Origin: Colwellia psychrerythraea 34H
GTDB taxonomy: Bacteria; Pseudomonadota; Gammaproteobacteria; Enterobacterales; Alteromonadaceae
DNA: 64,000 nucleotides
Assembly: GCF_000012325.1 (NCBI RefSeq)
Contig: NC_003910.7
Location: forward strand, 2,108,001 to 2,172,000
Reading direction: 5' to 3'
Shown: positions 17,636 through 28,295 of the stretch, in pieces
Numbering within the stretch: position 1 is the first letter of the stretch
How the letters are laid out: every line of letters begins with the position of its first letter
Notes under the pieces: generated by a model
What the model was told of the DNA's origin: nothing
The model's input: only the letters and a program-made list of their open reading frames with translations
The model's database searches: none
Made by a program: the position numbers and the translations under genes

Positions 17636-19750
17636 TTAGCATTTTAGTCGATTTAGCTCTAATTCTATCCGTTCAACTACTCCTTTAGAGTAAGCACTAT
17701 TTTCTTGTAATCGTTGTCCTAATTCAGCCAATCCTGTACTACTATCAGATACAGAAACTAATCGAATGTTTATATCCTCAGCAACTTGGCTTTGCTCTTC
17801 GGCCGCTGTTGCTACTTGTTCTGTACTTTCACTCATGAGCTTTATACTTTCCAATGTTTGGGAAAGTTGTTCAAAGCTAAGACTTGTTTTATCAACAGTA
17901 CTGGTAATCGATTCCTTGTTTGCATCGAGTGTTTCAACGGCTTTATCGACATCCGACTGTAAGTTTCCAATTAAATTACTGATATCCTGAGTCGATGTTT
18001 GAGTTCGTGCGGCTAAATTTCTAACCTCATCGGCAACAACAGCGAAGCCTCTGCCTTGTTCTCCTGCTCTTGCTGCCTCTATCGCTGCATTTAATGCGAG
18101 TAGATTGGTTTGATCAGCAATAGATCTAATTGTTTCAACAATACCTGTTATATCTGAACTGTGAGCGGCAACTTGTGACATTTGCTTACTCGTTAATGAG
18201 ATGTTTTGTTCAAGCTCCTGAACATTCTGAACACTAGCTTCTAAAATATTCTGAGTTTCTTGTAGAAGTGAGTTGGCATGCTTTCCACCATTTGCTGTTT
18301 CTACAGCAAGCTTTGCAACTTCACCTGACGTGGTGGCCATTTCAGTCATCGCAGTAGCAATACTATCTAAATTAAGTTGTTGCTCTTGCGTGTCACTTTC
18401 AACTTCATGAGCAATGTTTTCTAGCTCACCAAACTTATCGACTAATTCATTGGAGAACTTTTTAGATGAGCTAATCATTTCAGCTAACTTTTTGATAAAA
18501 TTATTGAACCCAGCTGCCAAGAGTATTAATTCTTCATGACTTTCAACCGTTACATTTTGGGTCAGATCGCCTTCACGCTCTGCCAACTCTTGAATCGAAA
18601 AAGAAAGTAATTTGATAGGTGAGGTTATTGATCTCGCAAGCCAGATAGCAAAAAATAATGCGCATAATAAGAACAAGAGTGAAAAGAATAGAAGCTCAGT
18701 GAGTGCTTTATTATAGGACTCATTCGCTTTCTCTGTCATTTCTAACACTGAGGCTAATGCTATTTTTTCAGGAACAGAAATAAGAAGAGTCCATGTCACA
18801 TTTGCTTCACTAATAAAAACAGGCACTTTAACATGCCAGTCAGAGCCAGAGATAATTGAGTTCTTGGGAGCTCTTAATATCGCTGAAAGTTCTGAATTAG
18901 CATCACTAGCTTTTTTAGACAATTTATCAGGGTAAAGGCTTGAAGCAATAATCATATTTTTTTGACTGAATAAACTGATAGATACATTGCCTTCAAATAA
19001 CGATTTTGCTTGTTCTATAATCCATTTTTGTACGACAGGTAAATTAATATCAACACCGACTAACCCCCTAAATTGGTTTGATACAATGATTGGTGCAGAT
19101 AGTGTCGTCATTAACTCTTCCCGTCCAGGCTCTATCTCATACATATAAGGGTCAAGCGCACAAGGTTTTAGTGAATCTTTACTGCATAAGTAATACTCTG
19201 ATTTACGAATACCATTGTCGTCTTTTTCACTGTTATATTTATCTGCTGAATTATCTGTCGAGTAAAAGCTTGCTTGCCCATTCTCTTTTATCCAATAGAC
19301 TTCTAAGCTCCCTGTTGGTGTTGAGTGTTGTCCAAAATTAACAAAAGTGCTATCAAGTCCATCATAACCATCAATTTCAAAGTGAGTGTAAATCGAACTA
19401 ATAGTCGGCGTTGCTTCTAAGGTATAACGATTTAAATTACTTACTACATCTCTGTTGAAAGGTGTACTTGGTTGAGCTGTTTTAGATAAGGTTTCAGCTA
19501 AAACTAGCACGGGTGCAAAGCTTTGTTTGAGCAGTTTGCTGATACGTTCACTGGATAAATTTCCTGCGTCATTCATGGATTTAAGAACAGAGCTTTGTAT
19601 TAATTTTTTAGTTGACGATATTTGCTCATCAGATAAAGCTGATAATGTGTGAGAGGTCAGCACTGCAAAGCCAAAAGTACATAGCAAAACAATACTAATA
19701 AATAATACAGTGACTTTTTTTTGAATTGAATGTCTTTTACTTAACAGCAT
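17636..19750 (-). CDS. Methyl-accepting chemotaxis protein with Cache sensor domain
   Basis: A 704-residue receptor. Transmembrane segment 1 is about residues 12-34 and segment 2 about 347-368. Between them lies a periplasmic double-Cache domain ([27 protein letters not shown] and [14 protein letters not shown] regions), the usual fold for amino acids, amines and small acids. A HAMP domain follows (residues about 370-420), then the signalling domain with the invariant hairpin tip [20 protein letters not shown] and [17 protein letters not shown]. The ligand is unknown. It seems to have been placed within a duplicated DUF3422 locus, since a DUF3422 5' relic directly precedes it. Confidence 0.92.
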   Translation of the reverse strand: MLLSKRHSIQKKVTVLFISIVLLCTFGFAVLTSHTLSALSDEQISSTKKLIQSSVLKSMNDAGNLSSERISKLLKQSFAPVLVLAETLSKTAQPSTPFNRDVVSNLNRYTLEATPTISSIYTHFEIDGYDGLDSTFVNFGQHSTPTGSLEVYWIKENGQASFYSTDNSADKYNSEKDDNGIRKSEYYLCSKDSLKPCALDPYMYEIEPGREELMTTLSAPIIVSNQFRGLVGVDINLPVVQKWIIEQAKSLFEGNVSISLFSQKNMIIASSLYPDKLSKKASDANSELSAILRAPKNSIISGSDWHVKVPVFISEANVTWTLLISVPEKIALASVLEMTEKANESYNKALTELLFFSLLFLLCALFFAIWLARSITSPIKLLSFSIQELAEREGDLTQNVTVESHEELILLAAGFNNFIKKLAEMISSSKKFSNELVDKFGELENIAHEVESDTQEQQLNLDSIATAMTEMATTSGEVAKLAVETANGGKHANSLLQETQNILEASVQNVQELEQNISLTSKQMSQVAAHSSDITGIVETIRSIADQTNLLALNAAIEAARAGEQGRGFAVVADEVRNLAARTQTSTQDISNLIGNLQSDVDKAVETLDANKESITSTVDKTSLSFEQLSQTLESIKLMSESTEQVATAAEEQSQVAEDINIRLVSVSDSSTGLAELGQRLQENSAYSKGVVERIELELNRLKC

Positions 19751-19810
19751 GATGACTATTCCTTTTTTTATATGAAAAAATTTATCGATAATTTATGTAT
19801 TTGCGCTCAG

Positions 19811-20000
19811 GCGAATTTACTTGAAATACATTAGGTAACAGTGATGGGAGAGTATTATTGTGCAATCTGTTATTAAGCTCTCACGAATGTGTGAGTAGCC
19901 ATCTTACCCAATAAATATAAAGGTCGCACAGCGCTTTCAAATAATTCATTAGAGATTGTTTTATTTAACAACTACTACTCTCCAGTCTACTTATGTTTTG
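19811..20000 (-). pseudogene. Decayed 5' fragment of a second DUF3422 gene
   Basis: The DNA aligns with the 5' end of the intact DUF3422 gene (17177-17455) on the same strand. GAATTTACTTGAAAT and TAACAGTGA at 19813-19844 match 17179-17210; TATTGTGCAAT at 19856-19866 matches 17303-17313; TTTCAAATAATTCATTAGA at 19935-19953 matches 17384-17402 with one mismatch; CTCTCCAGTCTACTTATGTT matches the start region. About 80 bases are deleted inside, and the start codon CAT has become CAG. Only the first third of the reading frame's early part survives, ending close to the chemoreceptor start. Confidence 0.85.
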
Positions 20001-20012
20001 CCAAGGTTATTA

Positions 20013-21254
20013 TTACTGCATGTAATTATCAGGGAAGGGGAGCGCTGCAACACCAGAATCTACCGCCGCCTTTGCTACGGCTAAAGCAACAGCAGGCAAT
20101 AAACGCGAATCCATTGGCTTGGGAATAATATAGTCTCGACCAAAAGTTAACTCAGTTTCACCTGATGCAATTAACACTTCATTTGGTACTTCTTCTTTGG
20201 CTATTGCTCTAATAGCATGTACAGCTGCAACTTTCATTTCATCGTTGATAGTACGGGCACGAACATCTAAAGCACCACGGAAGATAAAAGGAAAACAAAG
20301 CACATTATTAACTTGGTTAGGATAATCAGACCGACCTGTAGCGATAATTGCATCAGCACGGGCGGCTAACGCCAATTCAGGTTTAATTTCAGGATCTGGA
20401 TTTGAACAAGCAAAAATAATTGGGTTCGGCGCCATTAATTTAACTTGTTCTTGACTCAACAAATTAGGACCAGACACACCAACAAACACATCAGCGCCTT
20501 CAATGGCGTCATCTAAAGTACGCTTGTCAGTATTATTTGCAAAAAGTTTTTTATATTCATTTAAGTCATCACGACGAGTATGTACTATGCCTTTAGTATC
20601 AAGCATATAGATTTTTTCACGCTGAGCACCACATTTGATCAATAGTTCCATACAGGCAATTGCAGCAGCACCGGCCCCTAAACAAACAATTTTAGCCAAT
20701 TTAATATCTTTGCCTTGAATATCTAATGCGTTGATCATAGCCGCAGCGGTAACAATGGCAGTACCATGTTGATCATCATGAAATACAGGGATTTTACAAC
20801 GTTCAATTAGGGCTTTCTCAATAGCAAAACACTCTGGGGCTTTAATGTCTTCAAGATTTATACCTCCAAAACTATCGGCAATATTCGAAACTGTATTTAC
20901 AAACTCTTCAACGGTTTTGTGTTTTACTTCAATATCAAACGAGTCGATATTTGCAAAGCGTTTAAATAATAATGACTTACCTTCCATTACGGGCTTAGAT
21001 GCCATAGGGCCTAAATTACCTAAACCTAAAATAGCAGTACCGTTAGTGATAACGGCAACAGTATTCCCTTTTGCAGTGTACTTATAGACATCATCAGGGT
21101 TAGCGGCTATTTCTCTTACTGGTTCAGCAACACCTGGGCTATAAGCTAGTGACAGATCATCACTCGTTTCAGCAGCTGTGGTTAATGCAACACTAATTTT
21201 ACCCGGAGTAGGTAAAGCATGGTAATCAAGCGCTCGTTGTCGAAAATTTGTCAT
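20013..21254 (-). CDS. NAD(P)-dependent malic enzyme, short form
   Basis: A 413-residue malic enzyme converting malate to pyruvate and CO2. The N-terminal domain has LAYSPGVAEPVREI and the metal-binding FHDDQHGTAIVTAAA; the NAD(P) fold has VCLGAGAAAIACMELL and ACSNPDPEI. Large MaeB proteins carry a phosphotransacetylase-like tail; this one lacks it and has the short bacterial length. The ATG at 21254 is preferred over an upstream TTG at 21266 because GGGATC lies about 7 bases before it. Its neighbour aspartase (same strand, 470 bases upstream) makes fumarate from aspartate, so both fit a route from aspartate to pyruvate. Confidence 0.92.
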   Translation of the reverse strand: MTNFRQRALDYHALPTPGKISVALTTAAETSDDLSLAYSPGVAEPVREIAANPDDVYKYTAKGNTVAVITNGTAILGLGNLGPMASKPVMEGKSLLFKRFANIDSFDIEVKHKTVEEFVNTVSNIADSFGGINLEDIKAPECFAIEKALIERCKIPVFHDDQHGTAIVTAAAMINALDIQGKDIKLAKIVCLGAGAAAIACMELLIKCGAQREKIYMLDTKGIVHTRRDDLNEYKKLFANNTDKRTLDDAIEGADVFVGVSGPNLLSQEQVKLMAPNPIIFACSNPDPEIKPELALAARADAIIATGRSDYPNQVNNVLCFPFIFRGALDVRARTINDEMKVAAVHAIRAIAKEEVPNEVLIASGETELTFGRDYIIPKPMDSRLLPAVALAVAKAAVDSGVAALPFPDNYMQ

Positions 21255-21724
21255 GGTAGATCCCAAATGTGTTTGTATATTGTTTGAAATGAATATTCAG
21301 AAAAAATTCAATCGTTATTTTTATTATATTTATCTATGACTATGCACTTGGCTCAGGTCAGTTTTACAAGTTTATTTGTATTTTTAACAATCAGTTAGGT
21401 ACCTTTTCTCGATAAATGATCAACTAAAAACGTTTCACAAGTGGAGCATAGTCGACATCGTAGTGAAGTAAGCTTTATGCTGAATGTTATTTCATGAATA
21501 GTGGCTTATTGTCTAAAAAATAAAGCCACATATTAAGTTGTCATTGAGTGAGTTTGAGATGCTGATGGTTTAGTAAAATGTCGTTCTTAGGTAGGTATCA
21601 GGTTGGTTACTCTAATACACCATTACTAGAGCTCTATTCATATTAGAATAGCTTTAATTAGAATTACTCCTACTTCCCCTAGTAGATTACAACCATTTAT
21701 AAGTATACCAAGATCATCATATTA
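21255..21724. other. 470-base intergenic region
   Basis: Lies between aspartase and malic enzyme, both minus. Imperfect hairpins occur near 21502-21530 (GTGGCTT/AAGCCAC) and 21630-21653 (AGCtTATTC/GAATAGCT); either could end aspA transcription, but neither has a clean T-run. No gene or relic recognised. Confidence 0.35.
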
Positions 21725-23182
21725 CTATTTTTTATCGGAAGAAAATTGTCGTCTAGGCTGAGTCATATTTTCAGGGTTAAGAATATCAGCAAGTTGCTTC
21801 TCAGTTAATAAACCATCTCGTTTAATCAAATTGATAATATTCTCCCCTGTTGCTAATGCCTCTTTTGCAATACGGGTCGATACTTCATAACCCAAATAAG
21901 GATTGATAGCGGTAACAATACCAATACTGTTATAAACCATTGATTTACAATGCTCTTCGTTAGCAGTGATACCTGAAATACAGCGAGTGGCAAGAGCATT
22001 AAAAGCGTTGGTTAAGAATTTGATGGATCTTAATAGATTAAAAGCAATTACAGGCTCCATAACGTTTAACTGCAGTTGACCGGCTTCTGCTGCCATAGTT
22101 ATAGCCAAGTCATTGCCTATAACTTCATAAGCGACTTGATTTACTACTTCAGGGATAACAGGGTTTACCTTGCCTGGCATGATTGATGAGCCTGGTTGCA
22201 TAGCTGGCAGGTTAATCTCATTCAAGCCAGCTCTAGGACCGCTGCTCATTAAACGTAGATCATTACACATTTTTGAAACTTTTATGGCAGTTCTTTTTAG
22301 CATACTTGATAGGGTAATAAATGCCCCCATATCACTTGTGGCTTCAATTAAGTTGGTTGCTCTAATGAAATGTATGTCGGCAATCCAGCATAACTCTTCA
22401 ATAACTAAGCTTGAATATTCAGGGTCAGTATTAATTCCTGTACCTATCGCTGTAGCGCCTAAATTGATTTCTCTAAAGTTATCAGTAACCGCCTTTAACA
22501 TATCCAAATCTTCTTTCAGTGTGGCGTAGTATGCTTCAAACTCTTGGCCCAAAGTCATAGGTACGGCATCTTGTAATTGCGTTCGACCCATTTTAATCAC
22601 ACTGGAAAATTCTACGGCTTTTTGCTTGCACTGATAACCCAATAAAGCTATAGACTCGTAAAGCTCAGGTGTCGACATAATTAATGCCAAACGTAAGGCT
22701 GTTGGATAAACATCATTGGTAGATTGTGACAAATTAACATGGTTATTTGGACTAATTATGTCGTAACAGCCCTTTTCATGGCCAAGAATTTCTAATGCTC
22801 TATTTGCTATAACTTCATTGGCGTTCATGTTGGTTGAAGTACCAGCTCCTCCTTGGATCATATCGACCACAAATTGATTATCAAATTTACCACTGATAAC
22901 TTCGTCACAGGCCTGTGTTATAGCTTCTGCTTTGTTATTTTCAAGTAAGTTTAATTTTTTATTAGCCAAAGCGCAGGCCTTTTTTACCATAGCTAAGGCT
23001 TTAACTAGGGCGGGAAAGTCACCTACACAAATAGAGGTAATATTAAAGTTTTCCGTTGCCCGTAATGTTTGTACACCATAATAGACATCAACAGGCAAAC
23101 TTCTTTCACCTAGTAAATCTTTTTCTATTCGTTCTTTTGGCGCAGTTATAGTTTGAGCTTTAGTAACCTGTTTCTTAGACAT
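21725..23182 (-). CDS. aspA: Aspartate ammonia-lyase (aspartase)
   Basis: A 485-residue enzyme of the fumarase/aspartase superfamily, converting L-aspartate to fumarate and ammonia. Early ERKDLLGERSLPVDVYYGVQT-like text, GTSTNMNANEVIANRA, and the catalytic signature loop GSSIMPGKVNPVIPEVVNQV are all present. The C-terminal NPYLGYEVSTRIAKEAL followed by LLTEKQLADILNPENM favours aspartase over class II fumarase. The ATG at 23182 is preferred to the TTG immediately before it, with AAGGA 8 bases upstream. It probably feeds aspartate carbon into the TCA cycle together with malic enzyme. Confidence 0.9.
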   Translation of the reverse strand: MSKKQVTKAQTITAPKERIEKDLLGERSLPVDVYYGVQTLRATENFNITSICVGDFPALVKALAMVKKACALANKKLNLLENNKAEAITQACDEVISGKFDNQFVVDMIQGGAGTSTNMNANEVIANRALEILGHEKGCYDIISPNNHVNLSQSTNDVYPTALRLALIMSTPELYESIALLGYQCKQKAVEFSSVIKMGRTQLQDAVPMTLGQEFEAYYATLKEDLDMLKAVTDNFREINLGATAIGTGINTDPEYSSLVIEELCWIADIHFIRATNLIEATSDMGAFITLSSMLKRTAIKVSKMCNDLRLMSSGPRAGLNEINLPAMQPGSSIMPGKVNPVIPEVVNQVAYEVIGNDLAITMAAEAGQLQLNVMEPVIAFNLLRSIKFLTNAFNALATRCISGITANEEHCKSMVYNSIGIVTAINPYLGYEVSTRIAKEALATGENIINLIKRDGLLTEKQLADILNPENMTQPRRQFSSDKK

Positions 23183-23524
23183 CAATCAATTCCTTACAAA
23201 ATGACGTTTACAAATAAAATGAATACTCCGCCGTCAAACACGAGGTATAAGTGATGGAAACTAACTTAGCAACCAATGTCTAATGCATGACGAAGGGCTT
23301 ATTTATTCAAAAAATTCGGTTTCATTAAAAATAATTGCTAATAGATAGGTAACATCTATAGTGATTCTGAATATAAATACAGCTCTTGGCAGCATAATAA
23401 TCAGTACACCTTGTGAGCTCTCTCAACTAATAGCAACCGCTGATAAAGTTTGAAAACCTATCGTTCGTTTAAGTTACCGATTGCTATTATTCAAATTACT
23501 CATTTACTTTTAGTAAAATAACTA
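23183..23524. other. 342-base intergenic region
   Basis: AT-rich DNA upstream of aspA and downstream of the aldehyde dehydrogenase gene, all on the minus strand. No gene, strong terminator or repeat recognised; the aspA promoter is expected here. Confidence 0.35.
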
Positions 23525-25024
23525 TTATTCAGAAAATTTTATCCAAGTGGTTTTAGTTTCTGTATATTTATCAAAGGCATGAATTGATAAATCTCGTCCA
23601 ATACCCGATTGTTTGTAGCCACCAAAAGGTGTCATTGGGCTTAAAGCATCTACAGTATTTACTGAAATAGTACCGGCTTTAATCTTGCGGGCAACTCGAT
23701 GAGCTCGGCTCAAATTATCCGTCCAAATGGAAGCTGCCAAACCATATGGTGTATCATTGGCAATAGCTATAGCTTCAGCTTCGGTATCGAAGCTGATCAC
23801 TGACAGTACAGGACCAAAAACTTCATCTTGTGCAATTGACATGCTGTTATCGACGTTATCAAAAATAGTTGGTTCAATATATAAAGACGATCCATCAATT
23901 GTTACTCGTTTACCACCAGTAACTAATGTTGCACCTTCTTGCTGAGCTTTTTCAATTTTTGAGAAGATTCGGCTCGCTTGTAAATCACTAACAATAGGAC
24001 CCATAGTGGTATTAGTATTAAGCGGATGACCCATAATAACTTGCTTGGCACGGGTTATCATTTTTTCTACAAAGACATCTTTAATTGAGCTTTCAACTAA
24101 CAATCTAGAATTAGCAGAACAAACTTCACCTTGGTTAAAGAAAATCCCCATGGCTGCGCCATCAGCAGCTTTGTCTAAATCTTCGCAATCAGCAAAAACA
24201 AGGTTAGGGCTTTTACCGCCAGTTTCTAACCAAACGCTTTTCATGTTTGATTGTGCGCTGTACTGTAAAAATAGTTTACCTATTCCTGTTGAGCCAGTAA
24301 AAGTAAGAACATCAATATCTTCATGTAAACCTAAGGCTTTACCTACAACTGCGCCGTGACCCGTTACTACATTAAACACGCCTGCAGGTACACCTGCTTC
24401 AATAGCAAGTTCAGCTAAACGCAGTACAGAGTGTGGTGACTGTTCTGCTGGTTTTACGATGACGCTATTACCCGCAGCAAGTGCAGGTCCTAACTTCCAA
24501 ATAGCTAAATCAAGAGGAAAGTTCCATGGAACAATAGCAGCAACAACACCTATTGCTTCTTTTGTAATCGTGGCAAGTGAGCCTGGACCTGTTGGTGCTA
24601 TTTCATCATTAATTTTATCTGCTGCTTCACCATACCAAGCTAGAATAGCCGATGCGCCACCGATATCGATATTAAGCGCATCCATCACTGGTTTGCCCAT
24701 ATCTAATGTTTCAAGCAGAGCAAGTTCTTCTTTATTATCTTGGATGAGTTGCGCTAATTTTAAGATAACCGCTTTACGCTCTGAAGGTGATTTATCAGCC
24801 CAAACACCTGATTCAAAAGTTTCTCTTGCGCAAGCTACCGCACTATCTACATCTTGTGAATTGCAAGCTGTGACAGATGCAAGTACTTCCTCTGTCGCTG
24901 GATTAATTACTTGATAGCTTTCATTTGACGTGCTATCAGTAAAAGTACCATTGATAAAGGCCTGGTTACGAAATTTAATATTTTGCGATAATTTTTGCCA
25001 ATAGGCTGAATTTAAGTTTTCCAT
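23525..25024 (-). CDS. NAD(P)-dependent aldehyde dehydrogenase, PuuC-like
   Basis: A 499-residue aldehyde dehydrogenase. The substrate and cofactor motifs are in order: VVAAIVPWNFPLDLAIWKLG, FTGSTGIGKLF, catalytic Glu in LETGGKSPNLVF, catalytic Cys in NQGEVCSANSRL, and EVFGPVLSV. The C-terminal PFGGYKQSGIGRDLSIHAFDKYTETKT resembles gamma-glutamyl-gamma-aminobutyraldehyde dehydrogenase (PuuC). It follows the class III aminotransferase gene by 98 bases on the same strand, so it most likely oxidises the aminoaldehyde made by that enzyme, for example 4-aminobutanal to GABA. The exact aldehyde is inferred. Confidence 0.87.
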   Translation of the reverse strand: MENLNSAYWQKLSQNIKFRNQAFINGTFTDSTSNESYQVINPATEEVLASVTACNSQDVDSAVACARETFESGVWADKSPSERKAVILKLAQLIQDNKEELALLETLDMGKPVMDALNIDIGGASAILAWYGEAADKINDEIAPTGPGSLATITKEAIGVVAAIVPWNFPLDLAIWKLGPALAAGNSVIVKPAEQSPHSVLRLAELAIEAGVPAGVFNVVTGHGAVVGKALGLHEDIDVLTFTGSTGIGKLFLQYSAQSNMKSVWLETGGKSPNLVFADCEDLDKAADGAAMGIFFNQGEVCSANSRLLVESSIKDVFVEKMITRAKQVIMGHPLNTNTTMGPIVSDLQASRIFSKIEKAQQEGATLVTGGKRVTIDGSSLYIEPTIFDNVDNSMSIAQDEVFGPVLSVISFDTEAEAIAIANDTPYGLAASIWTDNLSRAHRVARKIKAGTISVNTVDALSPMTPFGGYKQSGIGRDLSIHAFDKYTETKTTWIKFSE

Positions 25025-25122
25025 GAGCTAATCCTAACATTGAGGCGCAGAACAGGTTTTACATATGCCAGTTCTGTCACCATAATTCTCCAATTACTGT
25101 TCATTAAGTACAGTAAACAAAC

Positions 25123-26526
25123 CTACCCGTGCCATAAACCTTCTTTAACCAGATCATCTTGTACATCAATAATTGCTTTGTGAAGTGTACTAACAATGAA
25201 GTCAACTTCAGCAACAGAAAGCGTTAATGGTGGCGATAGAATATTTTTATGCGCTAATGGACGAACAAGTAAGCCAACTGCTTGACACTTATCTGCAATA
25301 CGATTACCAATAGCAATGTTCGGGTCTAATAGCTCTTTAGTCTCTTTATTGGCAACACTTTCAATACACATCATAAAGTGACTACCACGCACATCACCGA
25401 CCAATGGTAAGTTAGAAAGTTTTTCAATTAGCTGGTTCTCAAAGTATTTACCTACTTCACGTACATGGCCACATAAGTCCATGCGCTCCATAATTTCAAT
25501 ATTTTTAAGACCTACAGCACAACTTACTGGATGTCCTGAATAAGTAAAACCATGAGTAAAGCTTGCGCCCTCAGCCTGAGGCACACTAATAACGTCATAA
25601 ATTTCGTCTGAGATCATATTTGCTGATAGTGGGATATAGCCTGAAGTCAGTCCTTTAGCACACGTTATAATATCAGGGGTAAAACCAAATATTTTTTCAG
25701 AAGAGAACATTTCACCTAAACGACCAAACGCTGTAACGACTTCATCTGATAAGATGAATACACCATATTTCTTGCATACAGCGGCAACTCGTTGATGGTA
25801 ACCTTCTGGTGGAACTAGAACACCACCTGCTCCAGCAATTGGCTCAGCGACAAACATGGCGACATTTTCAGGCCCAATGCTTAATATCTTTTGCTCTACT
25901 TCGTTAACAAGGAAGTCACAGTACTCTGGTACTGTCATGCCTGCTGGGCGACGATAAACATTCGGTGCAGAAACTCGATGTACAAGATCTGGTGCTAAAT
26001 CAAAGCCAATATGATCGTATTCAACACCTGTTAAGGTCATCGACAAATATGTACTACCGTGATAACCATCTGTTCTGGTAATAATTTGTTTCTTGTTTGG
26101 TTTACCAATGCGATTAAAGTAAAAGTGGACCATACGTACTGCAGTGTCATTTGACATTGAGCCGCCAGTACCATAAAAAACATGGCTTAATGATTTTGGT
26201 GCTAAACTAGCCAGCTTTGTTGATAATTCAACAGCAGGCGGTGTTGTTAAATGACCAAAAGAAGAATAATAAGGAATACGACGAGTTTGATCTAACATCG
26301 CTTGGCCCATTTCTTCATTGCCATAACCAATGTTTACGCACCATAAACCTGCAATACCATCAAGATATTTACGGCCATCAGTATCAAAAACATAAGCACC
26401 TTCAGATTCCGCCATTATTAGCGAACCTTCTTTTTTAAAAGAAGAAAAATCAGTAAATGGGTGCATATTATGCTTAAGATCGTTATTCCATAACTCTTTA
26501 GTGTTGTATTTAGAAAAGTCTTTCAT
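25123..26526 (-). CDS. Class III aminotransferase, putrescine/polyamine:pyruvate type (SpuC-like)
   Basis: A 467-residue PLP enzyme of the omega-aminotransferase family. The opening NDLKHNMHPFTDFSSFKKEG matches SpuC-type polyamine aminotransferases. GTGGSMSNDTAVRMVHFYFN, the ISDEVVTAFGRLGEMF aspartate region and the PLP lysine in TCAKGLTSGYIPLSA are intact. SpuC enzymes move the amino group of putrescine, cadaverine or similar amines to pyruvate. With the adjacent aldehyde dehydrogenase it forms a two-step amine-to-amino-acid route. The start is 230 bases from the divergent LysR gene, which may control it. Beta-alanine or taurine as donors cannot be excluded. Confidence 0.87.
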   Translation of the reverse strand: MKDFSKYNTKELWNNDLKHNMHPFTDFSSFKKEGSLIMAESEGAYVFDTDGRKYLDGIAGLWCVNIGYGNEEMGQAMLDQTRRIPYYSSFGHLTTPPAVELSTKLASLAPKSLSHVFYGTGGSMSNDTAVRMVHFYFNRIGKPNKKQIITRTDGYHGSTYLSMTLTGVEYDHIGFDLAPDLVHRVSAPNVYRRPAGMTVPEYCDFLVNEVEQKILSIGPENVAMFVAEPIAGAGGVLVPPEGYHQRVAAVCKKYGVFILSDEVVTAFGRLGEMFSSEKIFGFTPDIITCAKGLTSGYIPLSANMISDEIYDVISVPQAEGASFTHGFTYSGHPVSCAVGLKNIEIMERMDLCGHVREVGKYFENQLIEKLSNLPLVGDVRGSHFMMCIESVANKETKELLDPNIAIGNRIADKCQAVGLLVRPLAHKNILSPPLTLSVAEVDFIVSTLHKAIIDVQDDLVKEGLWHG

Positions 26527-26756
26527 GGCTTCACCTGTTAAAATTGTTATATACCTAATGGTAGTTGAATTGAAATTACCCTTTATTTATGTCTTTTTTA
26601 ATTGCATTTGTAAAATAGTATTTTTTACAGGATTAGATAAGTAAAAGTTATGCTGTTGTGTTTTATCACTTCAGAACTTAATTTGTTCTATTGCATAACA
26701 ATAAGCTATGCTATCAGTGATGGACATAAATTTTATTTACTGGTAGATTTTAAAAC

Positions 26757-27665
26757 ATGACTAATTACACCTTAAAGCAACTCAGGTACTTTGTTGCCGT
26801 AGCCGATTCTGGCAACGTCACAGAAGCAAGTGAGAATCTATTTATATCGCAACCTGCGATATCAAATGCAATTTCTCAACTTGAAGAAACGTTAAATACC
26901 CAACTTTTAATTAGACATCATGCTAAAGGTGTCTCTTTAACGCCTGCAGGTGAAGAGATGGTATCTCATTGTCGTAACTTGTTATCCCATGCTGAAGAAA
27001 TTAATGCTCAAATGACTCAGCATAGTACCTTAATTTCAGGCACGATAAATGTTGGCTGCTACGCAAGTTTAGGCCCTATTTATGCCCCTAAGTTAATTCA
27101 AGGATTTACTACACTCTATCCTGATATTAACTTCAAATTATTTGAAGGGAATATTGAAGAGATAAATGAGGCACTTATTTCGGGTAAAATTGAAATGGCC
27201 TTGATGTATGACTTAAATAATAATGGTCAAATTGAATCAACTGAGCTAGCTAAAATCAGCCCACATGTCTTGTTATCAATTAAGCATCCGTTGGCTAAAA
27301 GAAAAAAAATTAATTTAATGACGTTACAAGATGAACCTTTGATTTTATTAGATCTACCCAATTCAAGTAAATATTTTCAATCATTATTTGAGCAATATGA
27401 CAAACATCCTTTTATTAAACATCGCACTAAGAGTATAGAAATGCTTCGTAGTCTAGTTGCTAATGGCGAAGGTTACGCTTTAATGAACGCAAAAGTAAAA
27501 TCAACCACTTGTTTCGACGGCTCTGAATTAATTAGTGTTCCATTGGCTGATTATGCCAAGCCCCTTTCGGTAGTTATCTCTAAAGTTTCAGGGATAAAAC
27601 TCCCAAAAAGGTGTGAGGCTTTTTTAGAGTTTTGCATCAAAAATTTTAATGTTGATAATAACTAA
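26757..27665 (+). CDS. LysR-family transcriptional regulator
   Basis: A 302-residue regulator. The N-terminal winged helix-turn-helix is LRYFVAVADSGNVTEASENLFISQPAISNAISQLEETLNTQLL; the effector domain begins near ISGTINVGCYASLGPIYAPK. It sits divergently from the amine transaminase and 122 bases upstream of the formate dehydrogenase operon on the same strand. In Cupriavidus a LysR protein (FdsR) adjoins and controls an fds operon, so control of fds is plausible; the divergent arrangement with the transaminase makes that an equal candidate target. Sequence alone does not decide. Confidence 0.9.
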   Translation: MTNYTLKQLRYFVAVADSGNVTEASENLFISQPAISNAISQLEETLNTQLLIRHHAKGVSLTPAGEEMVSHCRNLLSHAEEINAQMTQHSTLISGTINVGCYASLGPIYAPKLIQGFTTLYPDINFKLFEGNIEEINEALISGKIEMALMYDLNNNGQIESTELAKISPHVLLSIKHPLAKRKKINLMTLQDEPLILLDLPNSSKYFQSLFEQYDKHPFIKHRTKSIEMLRSLVANGEGYALMNAKVKSTTCFDGSELISVPLADYAKPLSVVISKVSGIKLPKRCEAFLEFCIKNFNVDNN

Positions 27666-27787
27666 TAAGAACGGTGCTAAAAATAACGACTTGCTAAATA
27701 CCCCTCAACTTCAGCACACTTGAAAGGTGTATCAACCTTATGAATATCAACCAATTTATTATGTTTTTATAAAATGAGAATAGAAAA

Positions 27788-28294
27788 ATGATCGCTAATT
27801 CAAAAGTTAAATCTATTGAACAAATTATTTCAGAAATAGTTGAGAAAAAAGTGGGGCTACCTGGTGCTTTATTACCAATCTTGCATGATATTCAACATCA
27901 CTTTGATTATATTCCTAAAAAAGCTATCGCTATAGTTGCTCAAGGTTTACAGCAAACTGAAGCTGAAATTTATGGTGTGATAACTTTCTATGCTCATTTC
28001 CAGTTAAACAAGCCCGGTCGGCATATTATTGAAATTTGTCGTGGTGAAGCGTGTCAGGCAATGGGCTCAAAAGCACTAGAAAAGGCTATAAAAAGCCAGT
28101 TAGCAGTAGACTTTGGCCAAACCACCGTCGATAAAAATTTTACGCTAGAACCTGTGTACTGTTTAGGCAACTGTGCTTGCTCTCCTTCGATTAAAGTGGC
28201 TGATAACGTTTATGGCCGTATGAATAGTGAAAAATTTGCCAAGTTAAGCGAGCAACTCTCACTTTATAAAATATCATTAGGTGAGGAGCTTTAG
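27788..28294 (+). CDS. fdsG: NAD-dependent formate dehydrogenase gamma subunit
   Basis: A 168-residue NuoE-like protein with a thioredoxin-fold [2Fe-2S] domain. The four cluster cysteines are in CRGEACQAMG and CLGNCACSPSIKV. The N-terminal helical part has GLPGALLPILHDIQHHFDYI, as in NuoE and FdsG. It passes electrons between the beta and alpha subunits of the soluble molybdenum formate dehydrogenase. First gene of the operon; the next gene starts one base after its stop. Confidence 0.92.
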   Translation: MIANSKVKSIEQIISEIVEKKVGLPGALLPILHDIQHHFDYIPKKAIAIVAQGLQQTEAEIYGVITFYAHFQLNKPGRHIIEICRGEACQAMGSKALEKAIKSQLAVDFGQTTVDKNFTLEPVYCLGNCACSPSIKVADNVYGRMNSEKFAKLSEQLSLYKISLGEEL

Positions 28295-28295
28295 C

